Origin: Ilex aquifolium
Lineage: Eukaryota > Streptophyta > Magnoliopsida > Aquifoliales > Aquifoliaceae
NCBI GenBank assembly: GCA_951799425.1
Contig: OX637398.1
Location: 23,198,270 to 23,262,269, forward strand
DNA: 64,000 nucleotides
Reading direction: 5' to 3'
The notes under the pieces are model-generated. The model ran no database searches, had not been told where the DNA came from, and saw only the letters and a list, made by a program, of their open reading frames with translations. Positions 1 to 11,509 of this stretch are shown one piece after another. The number at the start of each line of letters is the position of its first letter. Within the stretch, counting starts at the first letter, position 1. The position numbers were made by a program, and so were the translations under genes.

Positions 1-753
1 TGCCAACTCTCTCAAGTACCTCGAAAGGCCCAATATACCTCGGCGACAGCTTTCCCTGCTTGCCGAATCTGACCACTCCTCTCTTAGGCATCACCTTCAA
101 GAAGACGTGATCTCCCACCTCAAATTTCAAAGGTCGTCGCCGTCTATCGGCGTAGCTCTTCTGCCGGCTTTGAGCCGTGAGAAGACGCTTCCTTATCAGG
201 TCCACCTTCTCCGAGGCGTCTCTTATCAAGTCTGGACCCGTAGAGGGTCTTTCTCCAACCTTAGTCCAACAAACCGGAGAACGACAAGGCCCCCCATAAA
301 GTGCCTCATAGGGTGCCATCCGTATGCTCGCCTAATAGCTGTTATTATAGGCGAATTCAACCTCAGTCCAACAATCCGTATGCTCAGTAGGGAAGATGTA
401 GCTACCAAGCTCCCTAAAACACCCTGAGTCCGACCCCGATAATGCAGCCCAAATTGGCCCACGGTCTCAAGCATCCGCCACTCCCGGGAAGCCACACTAG
501 CTAAGACACCCCGTGACTTCCGGCTAAGTGCATCAGCCACCACATTTGCCTTACTAGGGTGGTAATGCAAAGTGAAGTCATAGTCCTCTAGGTACTCCAT
601 CCACCTACGCTGCCTCATGTTGAGGTCCCGCTGAGTGAAGATGTACTTCAAACTTTTGTGGTCCGAAAACACCTCAAATTGTTCACCATATAAATAGTGG
701 CGTCAAGCCTTCAAGGCAAAGACAATGGCCGCCAACTCCATATCATGTGTGGG
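1..753 (-). pseudogene. Broken RNase H / integrase C-terminal remnants of element A
   Basis: On the minus strand this stretch matches pol of elements B and E. It contains an RNase H tail ([17 protein letters not shown], 226-672 frame) and, near the left edge, the integrase C-terminal region ([15 protein letters not shown] type). The segment is degraded and incomplete relative to B, and it continues out of the window. It has no independent function and is part of element A. Confidence 0.85.
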
Positions 754-3537
754 TTAATTTTGCTCGTGATTCTTCAACTGTCGAGAACCATAAGCCACCA
801 CTCTCCCGGATTGCATTAAGACATAACCAAGTCCGTCCTTGGAGGCATCGCGATACACCGTATAGTTTTGTCCCCTCTCTGGAACAATCAAGATAGGAGC
901 TGAAGTGAGCCTCCTCTTTAGCTCCTGGAATGCCTTCTCACACGAATCATTCCACTCAAACTTGACCTCCTTCCGGGTCAATCTAGTCATAGGTGCGGCT
1001 AGTCGGGAGAAGTCTTCGATGAATCTCCGGTAGTACCCTGCCAATCTCAAGAAACTACGTATCTCGAAGACTGACTTCGGCCTCTCCCAATTCATCACCG
1101 CCTCTACCTTATCCGGGTCAACTGACCCCCCCGAGGCCGACACCACGTGTCCCAAAAATTTCACCTCCGTAAGCCAAAATTCACACTTACTAAACTTGGC
1201 GTACAACTGGTGGTCCCTCAAGGTCTGGAGAACAATCCTCAAGTGACCCTCATGCTGCTCCTCTGTCTTGAAGTAGATCAGTATGTCATCAACAAACACC
1301 ACGAAGAACTGATCTAAATAGGGTTGGAACACCCTATGCATGAGATCCATGAATGCTGCTGGGGCATTCGTCAATCCAAATGGCATCACTGTGAACTCGA
1401 AATGCCCATACCGCGTTCTGAACGCCGTCTTAGGGATATCTGCCTCCCTAATCCTCAACTGATGGTAGCCCGTGCGGAGATCTATCTTGGAATAGACCCG
1501 CGATCCCCTCAGCTGATCAAACAGATCATCAATCCTCGGCAAAGGGAACCTATTCTTGATGGTGACCCGGTTCAACTGCCGATAGTATAAACACAATCGA
1601 AGGGTCTTATCCTTCTTCTTGGCAAACAGCACCGGAGCGCCCCAAGGTGAAGTGTTCGGTCTAATAAAACCCTTGTCCAATAATTCTTGTAATTGGACCT
1701 TGAGTTCTTGCAACTCAGCTGGCGTCATCCTATGTGGAGTCATAGAAATTGGAGAAGTACCCGGATGCAACTCGATGCTAAAGTCCACATCCCTATGGGG
1801 AGGTAATCCCGGTAGTTCGTTCGGAAAAACATCCTCATACTCACACACCACCCGAGGTAGACCCAATTCTTGTCTTGCCTCGTCCTCCAGGGTAAGGCTC
1901 GCCAGCCAACCCATCAACTGCCCATGCCATCGAGAGTCATACACGGCTTGGGGCAAAGCATCATGTTTTTCCCCCTGAAACTTTAAACAAACACCATCTG
2001 GTGTATAGGCAGTGACCCTCTTCCTATCACAATCAATAACGACCCGATGTGCCGCCAACCAGTCCATCCCAAGGATGACATCGAACTCCGACATGTCCAT
2101 AACTCTAAGGTCCACAGTGAGTAGAATCCCCGAGATCTCTAACTCACAACTCCGACATATCTGATTCACACACACCCTAGCTCCTAGGGGTGAATTCACA
2201 TACAACGGCTCTTCCAAGGTATCAACCTCTAAGCCCATATCCCTCACACATGATACAGAAATGAATGAATGTGATGCACCAGAGTCAAATAACACCCTAG
2301 TCCATAAGCGAGAGAGTAGAAATGTACCCTGAATGACTGACTGATCCACTGGCTCAACCTGAGGTGTAATGGTGTAGACACGCCCTTGGGTCCCTGAAGT
2401 CCCGGTTTGCATGCCCTGTCCTCGGCCTCGACCCATGCCCTGGCCCATCTGGCCTGATTGCAGAGTTCCCGCTCGAAAGGTGGTAGGGGCCTGAGTAGCA
2501 CCCTGGAACTGATATTGGTTTCCCTGGCCCGTGGTGGGGTAGGGAGGAACAAAATGGGTCTGTGGCTGTCCCACTGATGACTGGGACTGAGATGTCCCAT
2601 AGCCCTGGGATCCTTGCCTCTGAGGACAATCCCGCCTCATATGCCCTGGCTGGTGGCAATGGAAACATGTCTTCTGGCCTGCCTGGTAGGTAGTCCTGAA
2701 GTTTCTCCCGCCTTGGGAAAGTTGACCTTGGCCTTGGCCTTGGTAGCCGCGGCCCTGTCCTTGTTGTCCTTGTGGAGCAGAAGTCCTCTGCTTCTTCCCC
2801 GAACTAGAAGAATAGGATTGGCCCTCCTTCTTCTTATCCTTAGCACCCGCCTCACGGATGCTTCGTGCATCGTCGACCTCTCTCTCAATGGCCATAGCTG
2901 TCTCGACCATAGAGTCCAAGTCTTGCAGGCGGAGGCCCACAATCTTTCCCCGGATGGATAGTTTCAACCCATCCTCAAACCTTCTTACCTTGGCCATATC
3001 TGTGGCCACGTAATCATCAGCAAATCGGGCTAATTCGGTGAACTTAGCCACATACTCCATCACAGTCATTGACCCTTGCTTCAAATCTAGGAATTCCCAG
3101 GCCTTTGCATGTCGAACGGCCGTTGGGAAATATTTACCCATGAAGAGCTCCTTAAACTCTCCCCATGTCATGACCTCTAAGTTCTTTGAGGCCGTCACCC
3201 AATCCCACCATAATTGGGCTTCTCCCTCTAGCTGGAATGCAGCTAGTCTTATCTTAGTAGCGTCTGAGGTGACCTCCATTGCCCCTAAGATCTTATTGAC
3301 TTGCCGAAACCAATGGTCTGCCACCATCGGATCCGCCCCTCCCACGAAGACTAGAGCTTTGTGTGCTTTAAACTGTTGGAGGTTACTCGTGCCTCCATGC
3401 CCGGCATTTGCACTAACTTGTGCAACAGTAGCCGCCATCATGCCCATGGTTTCCGTAAACGCTTGTTGGTCGAAGACCGGTAGTGGTTGATTATTGTTCC
3501 GCCCACCGCCTCGACGTCCTCTTCTTCCACTTGCCAT
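754..3537 (-). CDS. Gag-protease-reverse transcriptase frame of Tekay element A
   Basis: The frame codes for 927 residues of a chromovirus polyprotein. A basic, glycine/arginine-rich N-terminus is followed by a retrotransposon gag domain (about residues 50-240), a Q/G/S-rich linker and a CCHC zinc knuckle near residue 295 ([14 protein letters not shown]). The retropepsin has its active-site DSGA near residue 425. The RT domain follows, with the [10 protein letters not shown] block and the FVDD catalytic box, and the frame ends within the start of RNase H. Gag packages the RNA, protease cuts the polyprotein and RT copies the RNA inside cytoplasmic particles. The ATG was chosen because it heads the same MxxGRGRRG-type start seen in B, E and F. 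It is a fossil copy and not a host gene. Confidence 0.92.
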   Translation of the reverse strand: MASGRRGRRGGGRNNNQPLPVFDQQAFTETMGMMAATVAQVSANAGHGGTSNLQQFKAHKALVFVGGADPMVADHWFRQVNKILGAMEVTSDATKIRLAAFQLEGEAQLWWDWVTASKNLEVMTWGEFKELFMGKYFPTAVRHAKAWEFLDLKQGSMTVMEYVAKFTELARFADDYVATDMAKVRRFEDGLKLSIRGKIVGLRLQDLDSMVETAMAIEREVDDARSIREAGAKDKKKEGQSYSSSSGKKQRTSAPQGQQGQGRGYQGQGQGQLSQGGRNFRTTYQAGQKTCFHCHQPGHMRRDCPQRQGSQGYGTSQSQSSVGQPQTHFVPPYPTTGQGNQYQFQGATQAPTTFRAGTLQSGQMGQGMGRGRGQGMQTGTSGTQGRVYTITPQVEPVDQSVIQGTFLLSRLWTRVLFDSGASHSFISVSCVRDMGLEVDTLEEPLYVNSPLGARVCVNQICRSCELEISGILLTVDLRVMDMSEFDVILGMDWLAAHRVVIDCDRKRVTAYTPDGVCLKFQGEKHDALPQAVYDSRWHGQLMGWLASLTLEDEARQELGLPRVVCEYEDVFPNELPGLPPHRDVDFSIELHPGTSPISMTPHRMTPAELQELKVQLQELLDKGFIRPNTSPWGAPVLFAKKKDKTLRLCLYYRQLNRVTIKNRFPLPRIDDLFDQLRGSRVYSKIDLRTGYHQLRIREADIPKTAFRTRYGHFEFTVMPFGLTNAPAAFMDLMHRVFQPYLDQFFVVFVDDILIYFKTEEQHEGHLRIVLQTLRDHQLYAKFSKCEFWLTEVKFLGHVVSASGGSVDPDKVEAVMNWERPKSVFEIRSFLRLAGYYRRFIEDFSRLAAPMTRLTRKEVKFEWNDSCEKAFQELKRRLTSAPILIVPERGQNYTVYRDASKDGLGYVLMQSGRVVAYGSRQLKNHEQN

Positions 3538-3894
3538 CTACACACACATCAAGTGGCAATGGCATACTAACTTAGTACCCCGAGGTAGGGACCAAAGTTA
3601 AAACGTTTAAAATTTTCTCATTGTCTCACTAGTAGAGCGTATGCCTCCAATAGTAGACATCTACACCATAAACTATCCCGTTTATTCACTTTCCCACTCC
3701 CAAGGCTAGGTTCTCTAACCCTAGTGTCTCCATTTTCCATACACATTTTATCATGCATATAATACACATATCACATATCACATTACCTACAGCAATTTAA
3801 GCACATAACATGTAATGTACAATGAATGCAATGGTCTAGACCCATGCCCCATCAAGCCCTAGGTAAATCGCTTACCTATGCTCTGATACCAAGC
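3538..3894 (-). other. Untranslated leader and tRNA-Met PBS of element A
   Basis: This segment lies between the gag start and the 5' LTR. The PBS at 3880-3891 reads TGGTATCAGAGC on the minus strand, complementary to the 3' end of initiator tRNA-Met, and starts three bases inside the LTR end. The leader (TCTCACTAGTAGAGC on the plus strand and so on) is shared with B, E and F. No other coding signal is seen. Confidence 0.88.
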
Positions 3895-6292
3895 TGTGAC
3901 GCCCCAATTTTCGGGGGTCCTATATTAACCGTTGATCATCCTTCAACCCGCGGAATTACCCGTGGATGTCACTCAACCCAACACCACGGCGATAGCATCC
4001 CCTTAGCTGGGATCATAACTCACAAATGTAAACCGGATTCAATTATTCATTGGGTTCAACCAAGATCCAACATACCAGGATTTATACTCCATTATAGTCC
4101 ATTTACATCATTGGAGGGAAGGAAAGCATAGACCGAAAATAGGGTAAAGCAGTTTAAAAATCTGAAAATTCTGGAGGGTGTACCGGTAAAATATCGTACC
4201 GGTACTGCGTACCGGTACGGTTTGCCTACTGGAAAGTGCGTACCGGTACACAGTACCAGTACCCTACCGTACCGGTACATAGTACCGGTACTTTCTGCCC
4301 AGTTTTGCCCTTTTTCAACCATTTTTCATTTTCAATTCATTCCAAACCTCCCAAAATCATCCAATACATGTTTGATAAGAATTCCCATATAAACATAATT
4401 TGTACAAGTTCAATTACAATTAATTCCATACATTTATACATCAAAATGGAATTTTCACAAAAGCTTTACAAAATAAACCATAAAAGCCACAAGTTGGCTT
4501 TCTTCAACCTTGGGGCTTGAATTGGGAGCCGTCCGCCGGTGTAAACCCCGCACCTGAAATATTTTTCCCACAAAGGGTGAGCCACGCTCAATAGGGTATC
4601 TCCTAAAGAGGCTACTCCCCAACCTATATGCATATGAAATGTTCACATGCCACAATTCAACAATTCACAACATTCCAATTTAGAATATGCACTCCATGTT
4701 GGAATCTACCATGCCATGCATGAAATGAGATGGGACTCACTCACGCACATCATTCCGAGCCCTTCCCGGCTCCTTCACACATGCAAGTGCCAATATGTAC
4801 TAACCCGTCATTTATGTTGCGCATCAAATAACATTTCATTCTAGGGTCTTTGTAGGGGTGGATGTTCATGGACTCACACCAAGGATCACCCAACCCACAC
4901 GGAATTTACGGACTTCCACCGAGGGTTCCACGTACACCCACACACTTCATGGGCCGAGCCAAGGGAGTGCGTATCCCTATCACCGGGTCTTGCACCAGAG
5001 GGATCTTCTAGCCCTTCTTGCTACCCCAACCCTAACAACATGCAAACCGTGAGACTCGACTAGGTCATCGACCCAGCTCACGCGAGCCCACTAGTCATCC
5101 ACCAAACGAGGTGAAGACAACCACCATGCACACACCCATTAAATGAGATGTTCCCGTGCATATGCAATATGATGTCTCATTGCAACTAAAATACAATGTT
5201 CAACATGGCATGAGTGACATATGAACATTTTTAACACATTTCACACATTTTATGGCAAAATCATATCATAAGCATATAATTCCCATAGCACAATTTCCAA
5301 GCATGTTATCACATAATCATGCTATTAGCACTTTAAATTCTCAAGTCATTTATACAAACACATAACATGCCCACAATTTCATATAACACAAGAATCACAT
5401 TGGGTATATTTCACATATCCAATTCTAGAAATTGCAACTAGCAATTTCTAATTATCAATCCATGCTAGGCTTTATCTTTACCCTCATTCAATACACATTT
5501 CACCCAAATTAACAACAATAGGAAAATGATATATATATCTATCAATCTACCCATTTCACCTAAGCATTCTAGGTGTGGAATAAACCTTGGTAGGAGGGAA
5601 CCCTACCGCTTGAAGTGTAGAGAACAACGTTGAGAAGCTCCGAGAACTCCAAACGATGTGGAACCCTCCCTCTCCCAAAATCCCGTTCTTCGAATCACCC
5701 CAAAACTCGACCTCCTTGGTATGGTTTTGTAACCCTCGGCGAGGAGAACAACTTTTGTTCTTGGCCCGAGTGGATTTGAGCTCTCAATCTCCGTAGATCG
5801 TAGAGAGAAGGTGGAGAACTCAAGCCCTTTCCCTCTCTTCCTCTCTCGTTGGAATCGGCTGAGCAAATGGGGAGAAAATCTGATTTTCTCCCCTTTAAAT
5901 ACCCTTTAAATACTTGGCCCACAACGCGCCACACGGCCCTTATTTCCCGGGTCCGTTTTAGCCCCGAAACGATTAAATTTCGCTCCGGTTCAAGTTCAAA
6001 ATATTTTTATTTTAACTTGCCGTCATTTATTTCCCAAAATTTAAAATTTTATTCAAAATTTCATTTTTTGGGTCTCCCGAGGCCCGATCACCTCGTAAAA
6101 CGTGAAAAATCCAATTATCTCGGAATTCAACGAAATTTTAACAGGGTAACTAGATTTTGCGAGACGAATCCAACGGTGAGGTCCGTTTCGTCATCCGTGA
6201 TCCATAAAAATTCAGGTTTATAACCCGTACCGTAGTGGCAAATTACCGTTTTACCCTTTTTCACAAAAGTTCAATTTTACCCGGGTTTTACA
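3895..6292 (-). repeat. 5' LTR of Tekay element A
   Basis: The LTR is 2398 bp and on the minus strand runs from TGTAAAACCCGGG to GGGGCGTCACA. It is placed by its TG...CA ends and by the PBS next to it. Inside are a donor-like box AGCGGTAGGG (5601-5610), an acceptor-like CATTTCAGG-type box near 4554 and a palindrome array at 4180-4291. The stretch of roughly 4560-5600 is AT-rich and holds no gene. Confidence 0.9.
4180..4291. repeat. GTACCGGTAC palindrome array in the LTR of element A
   Basis: About six perfect or near-perfect copies of the self-complementary decamer GTACCGGTAC occur in about 110 bp, separated by short variable spacers. The array lies near the LTR 3' end, so it would be transcribed in the 5' leader. 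Confidence 0.9.
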
Positions 6293-6348
6293 AAGGGCTA
6301 AGGGTTGATTTGTGTTCATGAAGGCTTCTACCGCTTGTTTTACGCTTC
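6293..6348. other. Unassigned junction segment
   Basis: These 56 bases separate the LTR of element A from the Athila gag match that begins near 6349. They match neither neighbour in the window. They could be a remnant of an older insertion or a diverged stretch of Athila. Confidence 0.4.
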
Positions 6349-7045
6349 AAGAGTTTAATCGCATCTTCGGTAACCCTGTTGTATTTGAACGTGTCGCAAA
6401 TCTCCAGAAAACTCACCAAATGATCATTTGGGTCATCGTTATGCAAACCCCCAAACTGCACTGAATTCTGAATCATTTGGATTGTACCCGGCCTGATCTC
6501 GAAACTGTTTGCTTAAATTGCGGGCCTTTGAATGCTCGATTGTATTTCTGTAACAAGCGGCATAGCATAATCCCATAGCGATTTCTGTTCTTCTTCAGCT
6601 ATAGTTTCTTGATTTTTTTCTACTTGACAATACTTTCGCAAGTTTCGGAGCCTTCTTTCGATTTCGTCTTCGTACAATCATTTGGATTGTACCCGGCTTG
6701 ATCTCGAAACTGTTTGCTTGAATTGCGGGCCTTTGAATGCTCGATTGTATTTCTATAACAAGCGGCATAGCATAATCCCATAGCGATTTATGTTCTTCTT
6801 CAGCCATAGTTTCTTGATTTTTTTCTACTTGACAATGCTTTCGCAAGTTTCGGAGCCTTCTTTCGATTTCGTCTTCGTACGGTAGTAGCTCCTGACCTGT
6901 AGATCATGTTTGCATACAAAATTCAAGAGTTCTTGCGAAAACAATTAAAACAAAAAATTAAATAAGTTTAAACTAAGATCAAATTGATTGAAATTAATAT
7001 TGAAATAATTACTAGAATAAGTCCACGGCAACGGCGCCAAAAACT
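6349..7045 (-). pseudogene. Athila gag 5' fragment with tRNA-Asp PBS
   Basis: The minus-strand translation contains [20 protein letters not shown] and the preceding start region, a close match to the Athila gag at 31066-31779. The PBS at 7027-7039 reads TGGCGCCGTTGCC on the minus strand, the tRNA-Asp type used by Athila. It is the start of a second Athila unit sharing the LTR at 7046-10217. It is broken and only the 5' part of gag is present. A tandem duplication of about 205 bp lies within it. Confidence 0.85.
6471..6880 (-). repeat. 205-bp tandem duplication in the Athila gag 5' region
   Basis: The segment starting AATCATTTGGATTGTACCCG at 6471 recurs at 6676 with a few substitutions. The second Athila copy (31540-31780) has a single unit, so the doubling happened in this copy. 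Confidence 0.85.
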
Positions 7046-8135
7046 TGTTGTCCAAATTTGATATTGACAATTTACGTGTAAGTATACACGATCAACAAGT
7101 AATAAAGTGATAAGTAGAATATCGTTCTTACGGAGAATTATTACTAATAAATTCCAAGTACTAACGTTATATTAATTCAATTTTATTTAAACAATTGAAA
7201 TTGAATATGAATTCACTAGTTTAAAACTAAATCTAAATTTAATTATCAAGGAATAAATTTACCAGATAAAAAAACTTAAGATTACAACTTCCCCTAATGC
7301 TTCGTATAAATCTTTCCACTTTTTTTCCAGTTAATTGATCAAAATAAGTTGTTAACTGAGAACTCAAAACTATTTATCAAACCTCTTCCGATAGTTAGAT
7401 AAAAATATCTATCCCAATTAAATTACTATATTCCTATGCAAAATAATTTAGAATAGATTCATTAAGTTCAAACTCTCATAAAAGTTACACATGGCATATA
7501 GGTATATTCATATCCTATACCCCAGCTATTCAATCCTAAAAAGAATCAACCAGACGCATGTCATCATATTCAGATCTAATCCTAGAATTCATCTTCCAAT
7601 TTCATCTAGGGAATCAAATTAATTGTTGGCCACACAATCATATATTAAGCACAAAATATGATGAACAACTCATATATGATCAATAAGAACTAGAAACGAG
7701 AGTAGATCAATTTAACTAAACATCAGGTTCCGTTGCAATCTTAATAAAAATTTAGTTCCATAATGTAATTGAAAAACATCATCCTCAAATTAAACAACAT
7801 CTCAGAAATCAACAACTAAAAGTAAGAGAAAAGAATGAAAACTTAGTTGCAATCTTCAATCCCTCTCTAGCCTTCAAGTCCAATTTTCTTCGTGTCGCTT
7901 CCTTCGATTCTTGCTTTCAATTTTTTAATCAATCATTGGTTCTCTCATGTTAGCTGATTAGTAGTTAAAATTGATATTTTAATATGTCTTTCTAAGACTA
8001 ATTATAATTTGATGGAGTTTAACTGATGACATTTTAGGACATAAATTGAACAAAGGTCCAAAGGCAATGAATTCAAACACTTATGCAACATTGGCATGCC
8101 CTAGAGCAAAATTGGAGAAACTTGGAACAAAACAA

Positions 8136-8509
8136 GAACGTTCAAATGCCAAATAATGTTCGAACGTCCCCTTGAATTATTTGAGGACCAAGCTGCTGAG
8201 ACATGACGTGTTGTAGGAAAGAAGGAAAACACTGAGGTACTTGAGTACCACGTTCGAATGCCAAAAAATGTTCGAACGTTCTGCTGAATTATTGAAGGCT
8301 GCTGAGTGCAACGTCAAGTTGAACATGGAGTGTGGAAATGGCTCTCACAGAAGACCACATGCCACTTGAGTGGGAAGATCAGACCTCATCTGGCGTTCGA
8401 ACGCTCATCAAGAAAAGACAGAATGAACATTCAAATGCCATACAACGTTCGAACGCTCATCAAGCAAAGACAGACACAACGTTCGAATGCCACACAACGT
8501 TCAAACGTT
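8136..8509. repeat. TTCGAA-centred palindrome array
   Basis: About ten copies of ACGTTCGAACG-like sequence lie in a 370-bp stretch, several joined by GCTCATCAAG or ATGCCA spacers. They sit just upstream of the TATA box of this LTR, an enhancer-like position. Confidence 0.85.
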
Positions 8510-8622
8510 ATCCCCAGACAGGCTGCAGAGTGGTTAATTTTCTCTCTGGACATTGGGACTTTCACTTGGACTTTAAAGGCCTTGCACTATTCCTCCACGC
8601 TATCTTGCCCCCTCCTCTTTGC

Positions 8623-8631
8623 CTATAAATA
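8623..8631 (+). promoter_or_regulatory. TATA box of solo LTR 7955-9802
   Basis: CTATAAATA in a C-rich setting, about 670 bp into the LTR and 115 bp after the palindrome array. It is a probable LTR promoter. Confidence 0.6.
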
Positions 8632-10217
8632 CTCCCATTGTGGGAGCTTCAAAGGGAGTTGGATTGGCACTAGACCAACATTTCTTAGCTTGTTATAAAA
8701 TTAGTCTTAGACTTAGGTTTATATTTACTTGCATAGAGGGAGATAGATCATCTTTTGGTTGAGGAGAAAACCCTCCAAAAGTGACTAGCTTTCTTCTACT
8801 TTCAATACTTGTTTCATTCACTTTCCATTGTTTGAGCTTCCTTCTTCCCGTAGAGGAGTGAAACTCTTCCACTTTTCTAGAGCTTTACCAAAGCCGTGAA
8901 GGGTGGAACGTGATTCACTCATTTTTCGTCGAAGATCGGCCTCTTGTTTATTATGCTTCACTTTGTACTCCTCTACTTGGAGGGATGAACATCACTCACT
9001 TTTCTAGCTTTACCAAAGCCATGAAGAGTGAGTAGTTTCTCATTCACTCTTTAGTAAGAGGTGATGGACATGCATAGATCATCCGGAAGTTATATCTGTG
9101 CATTTTCAATTATGCATAATGCTTTATATTCCCTTTGCTTATTGAATGATTAACTGCATCTAGCAAAACTAAGGTACTTTGTATAACCATGAGGACTTTC
9201 TATAACATAGATAACTCTTGCATAGAAAAACTCATTGTTCAAGGCAAGTACCCCGGCTAGTTCTTCATGACTACCCTTTAATCTTCACCATTATTGTGCT
9301 TCAATTAAAGAATGGAAATGGAATATTAATGTCATGGTTGGATGTCTTATAGAAATACTTGCTTGTTTGTAGACGGGTTGAGTCTCGGCACAGACAATTC
9401 TTGTAAACTTCTAGAAAGACATCGGAACCATGCTCTTAATTCTCACAATCTACCTTTATCTTCTGATTAACTTGCTGTTGATACAGGGGTTAATTGAGTT
9501 ATCAATAACAAGTATAATAAACCGGATGATTAATTACATGTCCAGATCCTCGAACTAAAGAGTGACTTTTTACATTTAAGCTTATCTTATATTTTGTTCA
9601 GAAAACCTTCTTGGAAAGACTCTTATATTCTGTCCAGGAAATCCCATACATCACACGACTTCAAATCTCAAGGGTTATAATCACTACTACCTACTTTGAA
9701 ACACCAACAATAGTTCCCTATGGATTCGACTCTGGACTTAAACCGGATTATTACTACAACTTGACCACCTGCACCTGGGTGTACACAATTCAGATCAAGT
9801 CATTAGCAGCCCCAAAATCAGTATATTTATATCCCAACTCAAAACCTAGCATATATGTAGCATTAGAGTTCAATTTCGACTCAAAAACAAGTCAGAATTC
9901 GCGTCCACACTAAAACAGGTGTTGCAGCCCCTAAAATCAGCGCAAGGGCGCTGACTTTCTACCCTCCTAGAGTTGCAGCGCTTCATGTAGAGCTGCGGCA
10001 CTGATCCCCTTTTAAGCCTAGAGCTTCCCTTGTTGCTTAGTCTTCAAATAATCCAACATTTAAGCTACCAAATGACCTTATTTCCTTCCCAATGATGATC
10101 CCTACAAAATAACATTAAAACACACAAAACAAATAAAAAGGAACATAAAATACTTGAAAACTTGCAATTTCATCAAGCCAAGAATACTCAATTCCTAGGT
10201 ATAAAACCCACTCATCA

Positions 10218-10232
10218 AATACCCCCAAACTT
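10218..10232 (-). other. Polypurine tract of the Athila unit
   Basis: On the minus strand it reads AAGTTTGGGGGTATT and directly precedes the LTR start TGATGAG. It marks plus-strand priming and shows that the interior to its right belongs to the unit ending in LTR 7046-10217. Confidence 0.75.
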
Positions 10233-10685
10233 AAATCTTTGCTTGTCCTCAAGCAAAATATTAAGAACAAAAACTATAAAAAATTAACCCTAACAACCAA
10301 CTACTCAAACAATGGATCAATATGAATCTGAATAATGGCTCCAAAAGTTACTATAAATAATAGTTCACGGGAAACTTCAAAATAATGCAAAGTCTAACAG
10401 TTCAACATACTCCTTAATTTTACCTCCGCTCATGACCCTTTAAATACATGTACATATCCGAACTGTTCAAGCTAGTCATCACCCAGATACATTCACGTAG
10501 TCAAGCGTTCCATAGGAGATACTCAATATCAACTCTCTGAACTTACGTTTCACATCAACATCTGCTAATAAAGACAAAACATATAACTAGAAGGTACAAA
10601 AAATTTATTTTTTTTCATCTCTCTCTCTCCCTCTCTTTTTTCTTCTTTTTCATTCTTTTGGTGAGTTCATTTTATGCTCCATCTC
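10233..10685 (-). other. Athila 3' untranslated region, distal part
   Basis: This is AT-rich noncoding sequence between the PPT and the insertion point of solo LTR 10686-15274. It includes a CT-rich run (10617-10650) and the mini-repeat TTTTATGCTCCATCTC (10670-10685), whose last five bases became the TSD. No gene is seen. Confidence 0.7.
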
Positions 10686-11509
10686 TGTAATGTCCCAAAA
10701 TCCACTCTGGAAGGCATTACTATCTAAAAACCATCCAATCATGAGAGCAACTACAATAACAATTAAATCATAAACCATTCATCTATCTGACAAAGAATAA
10801 ATACTAAAGCTAATAAAACACTATAACTTCTCCAACTTACAATTTAAAACCAAATAGTATCTAGCAGCAGAATAATTAAACTAACTAAAACATTGGTTCA
10901 CAAAAATCTCTCCAAATACAATAATCAAAACTACGTCTCTAAGCCTCCAATTCAGGATCCTCATACTAACCCTCTCCAACCTCGAGATTAAACTGCTTAT
11001 TCAATCTGAGCTCTTCCTCAAGACCATAATCTGAAAAAGATGTGGTTTGTAAGAGGTGAGCACTAAGCTCTGTAGGAAAATCCTCCCAAACTCGAACAAG
11101 GTTTTGAAAACATATAAAATAGGTCGGTCTCATTTTACAAAATATCATATATACTTTTGAAATAAAATAGTGATAGTTCATCAGATCTCAAGTTTACGTA
11201 GCAGCAATAAATTAAATGAAGAAGTAAAACCAACATTACCACGTTTTCATCCATCTAAGCTTCCCATTACCAACATTTATCTCAGGTTTATGCAATATCA
11301 ATATATATAATCAAGAAGTGAACCCAATTTCCAACAATAAACCATTCCAACATTAAACCATTTCAACCACATTTGTATCTGTATCTCAGATATGCAGTAA
11401 GACTTTGCATGAATACACACAATGAGAACATCCTGGCCCACACACACACACACACACACCCAATCCTCGCAAGGATGCCCAACTTAGTAACGGCGTATAC
11501 CGACGCATC

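Larger units (their letters stand above)
1..6292 (-). mobile_element. Tekay/Del chromovirus (Ty3/gypsy), element A, 5' part
   Basis: This is the 5' LTR and most of the interior of a Tekay-lineage element read on the minus strand; its 3' end and 3' LTR lie beyond the left edge. The order from the right is LTR (TGTAAAACCC...GGGGCGTCACA), initiator tRNA-Met PBS, leader, gag, protease, reverse transcriptase, part of RNase H and the C-terminal part of integrase. It is a broken copy with a few breaks. It abuts sequence beginning AAGGG at its right end; the partner TSD is outside the window. Age cannot be read because only one LTR is visible. Lineage is judged from the RT and integrase sequence and the LTR ends, which match elements B and E. 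Confidence 0.93.
7955..9802 (+). repeat. Solo LTR, Athila type, TSD TTAGC
   Basis: This is an 1848-bp TG...CA unit (TGATTAGTAG ... ATCAAGTCA) flanked by TTAGC at 7950-7954 and 9803-9807. The same site is uninterrupted in the second Athila LTR near 32820. Its 3' end (ACCTGGGTGTACACAATTCAG) resembles the Athila LTR end near 54440. It contains a TATA box and a palindrome array upstream of it. No internal region is present, so it is a solo LTR left by LTR-LTR recombination. Confidence 0.92.
7046..10217 (-). repeat. Athila LTR, shared by two units, split by a solo LTR
   Basis: On the minus strand the LTR runs from TGATGAGTGGG to GGACAACA and is about 1320 bp once the insertion 7955-9802 is removed. 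It matches LTR 31910-33253 over its whole length. The left side is followed by a PBS and gag, as expected of a 5' LTR; the right side abuts a PPT (10218-10232), as expected of a 3' LTR. It is therefore a shared LTR between two units. Confidence 0.88.

Noticed and set aside
2244-2961. Overlapping frames on both strands across the gag linker
   Set aside because: They are shadows of the GC-rich Q/G/S-coding linker of gag in element A.
3880-3891. Possible tRNA genes at the primer-binding sites
   Set aside because: Only 12-13 bases complementary to tRNA 3' ends are present at each site; no cloverleaf is seen.
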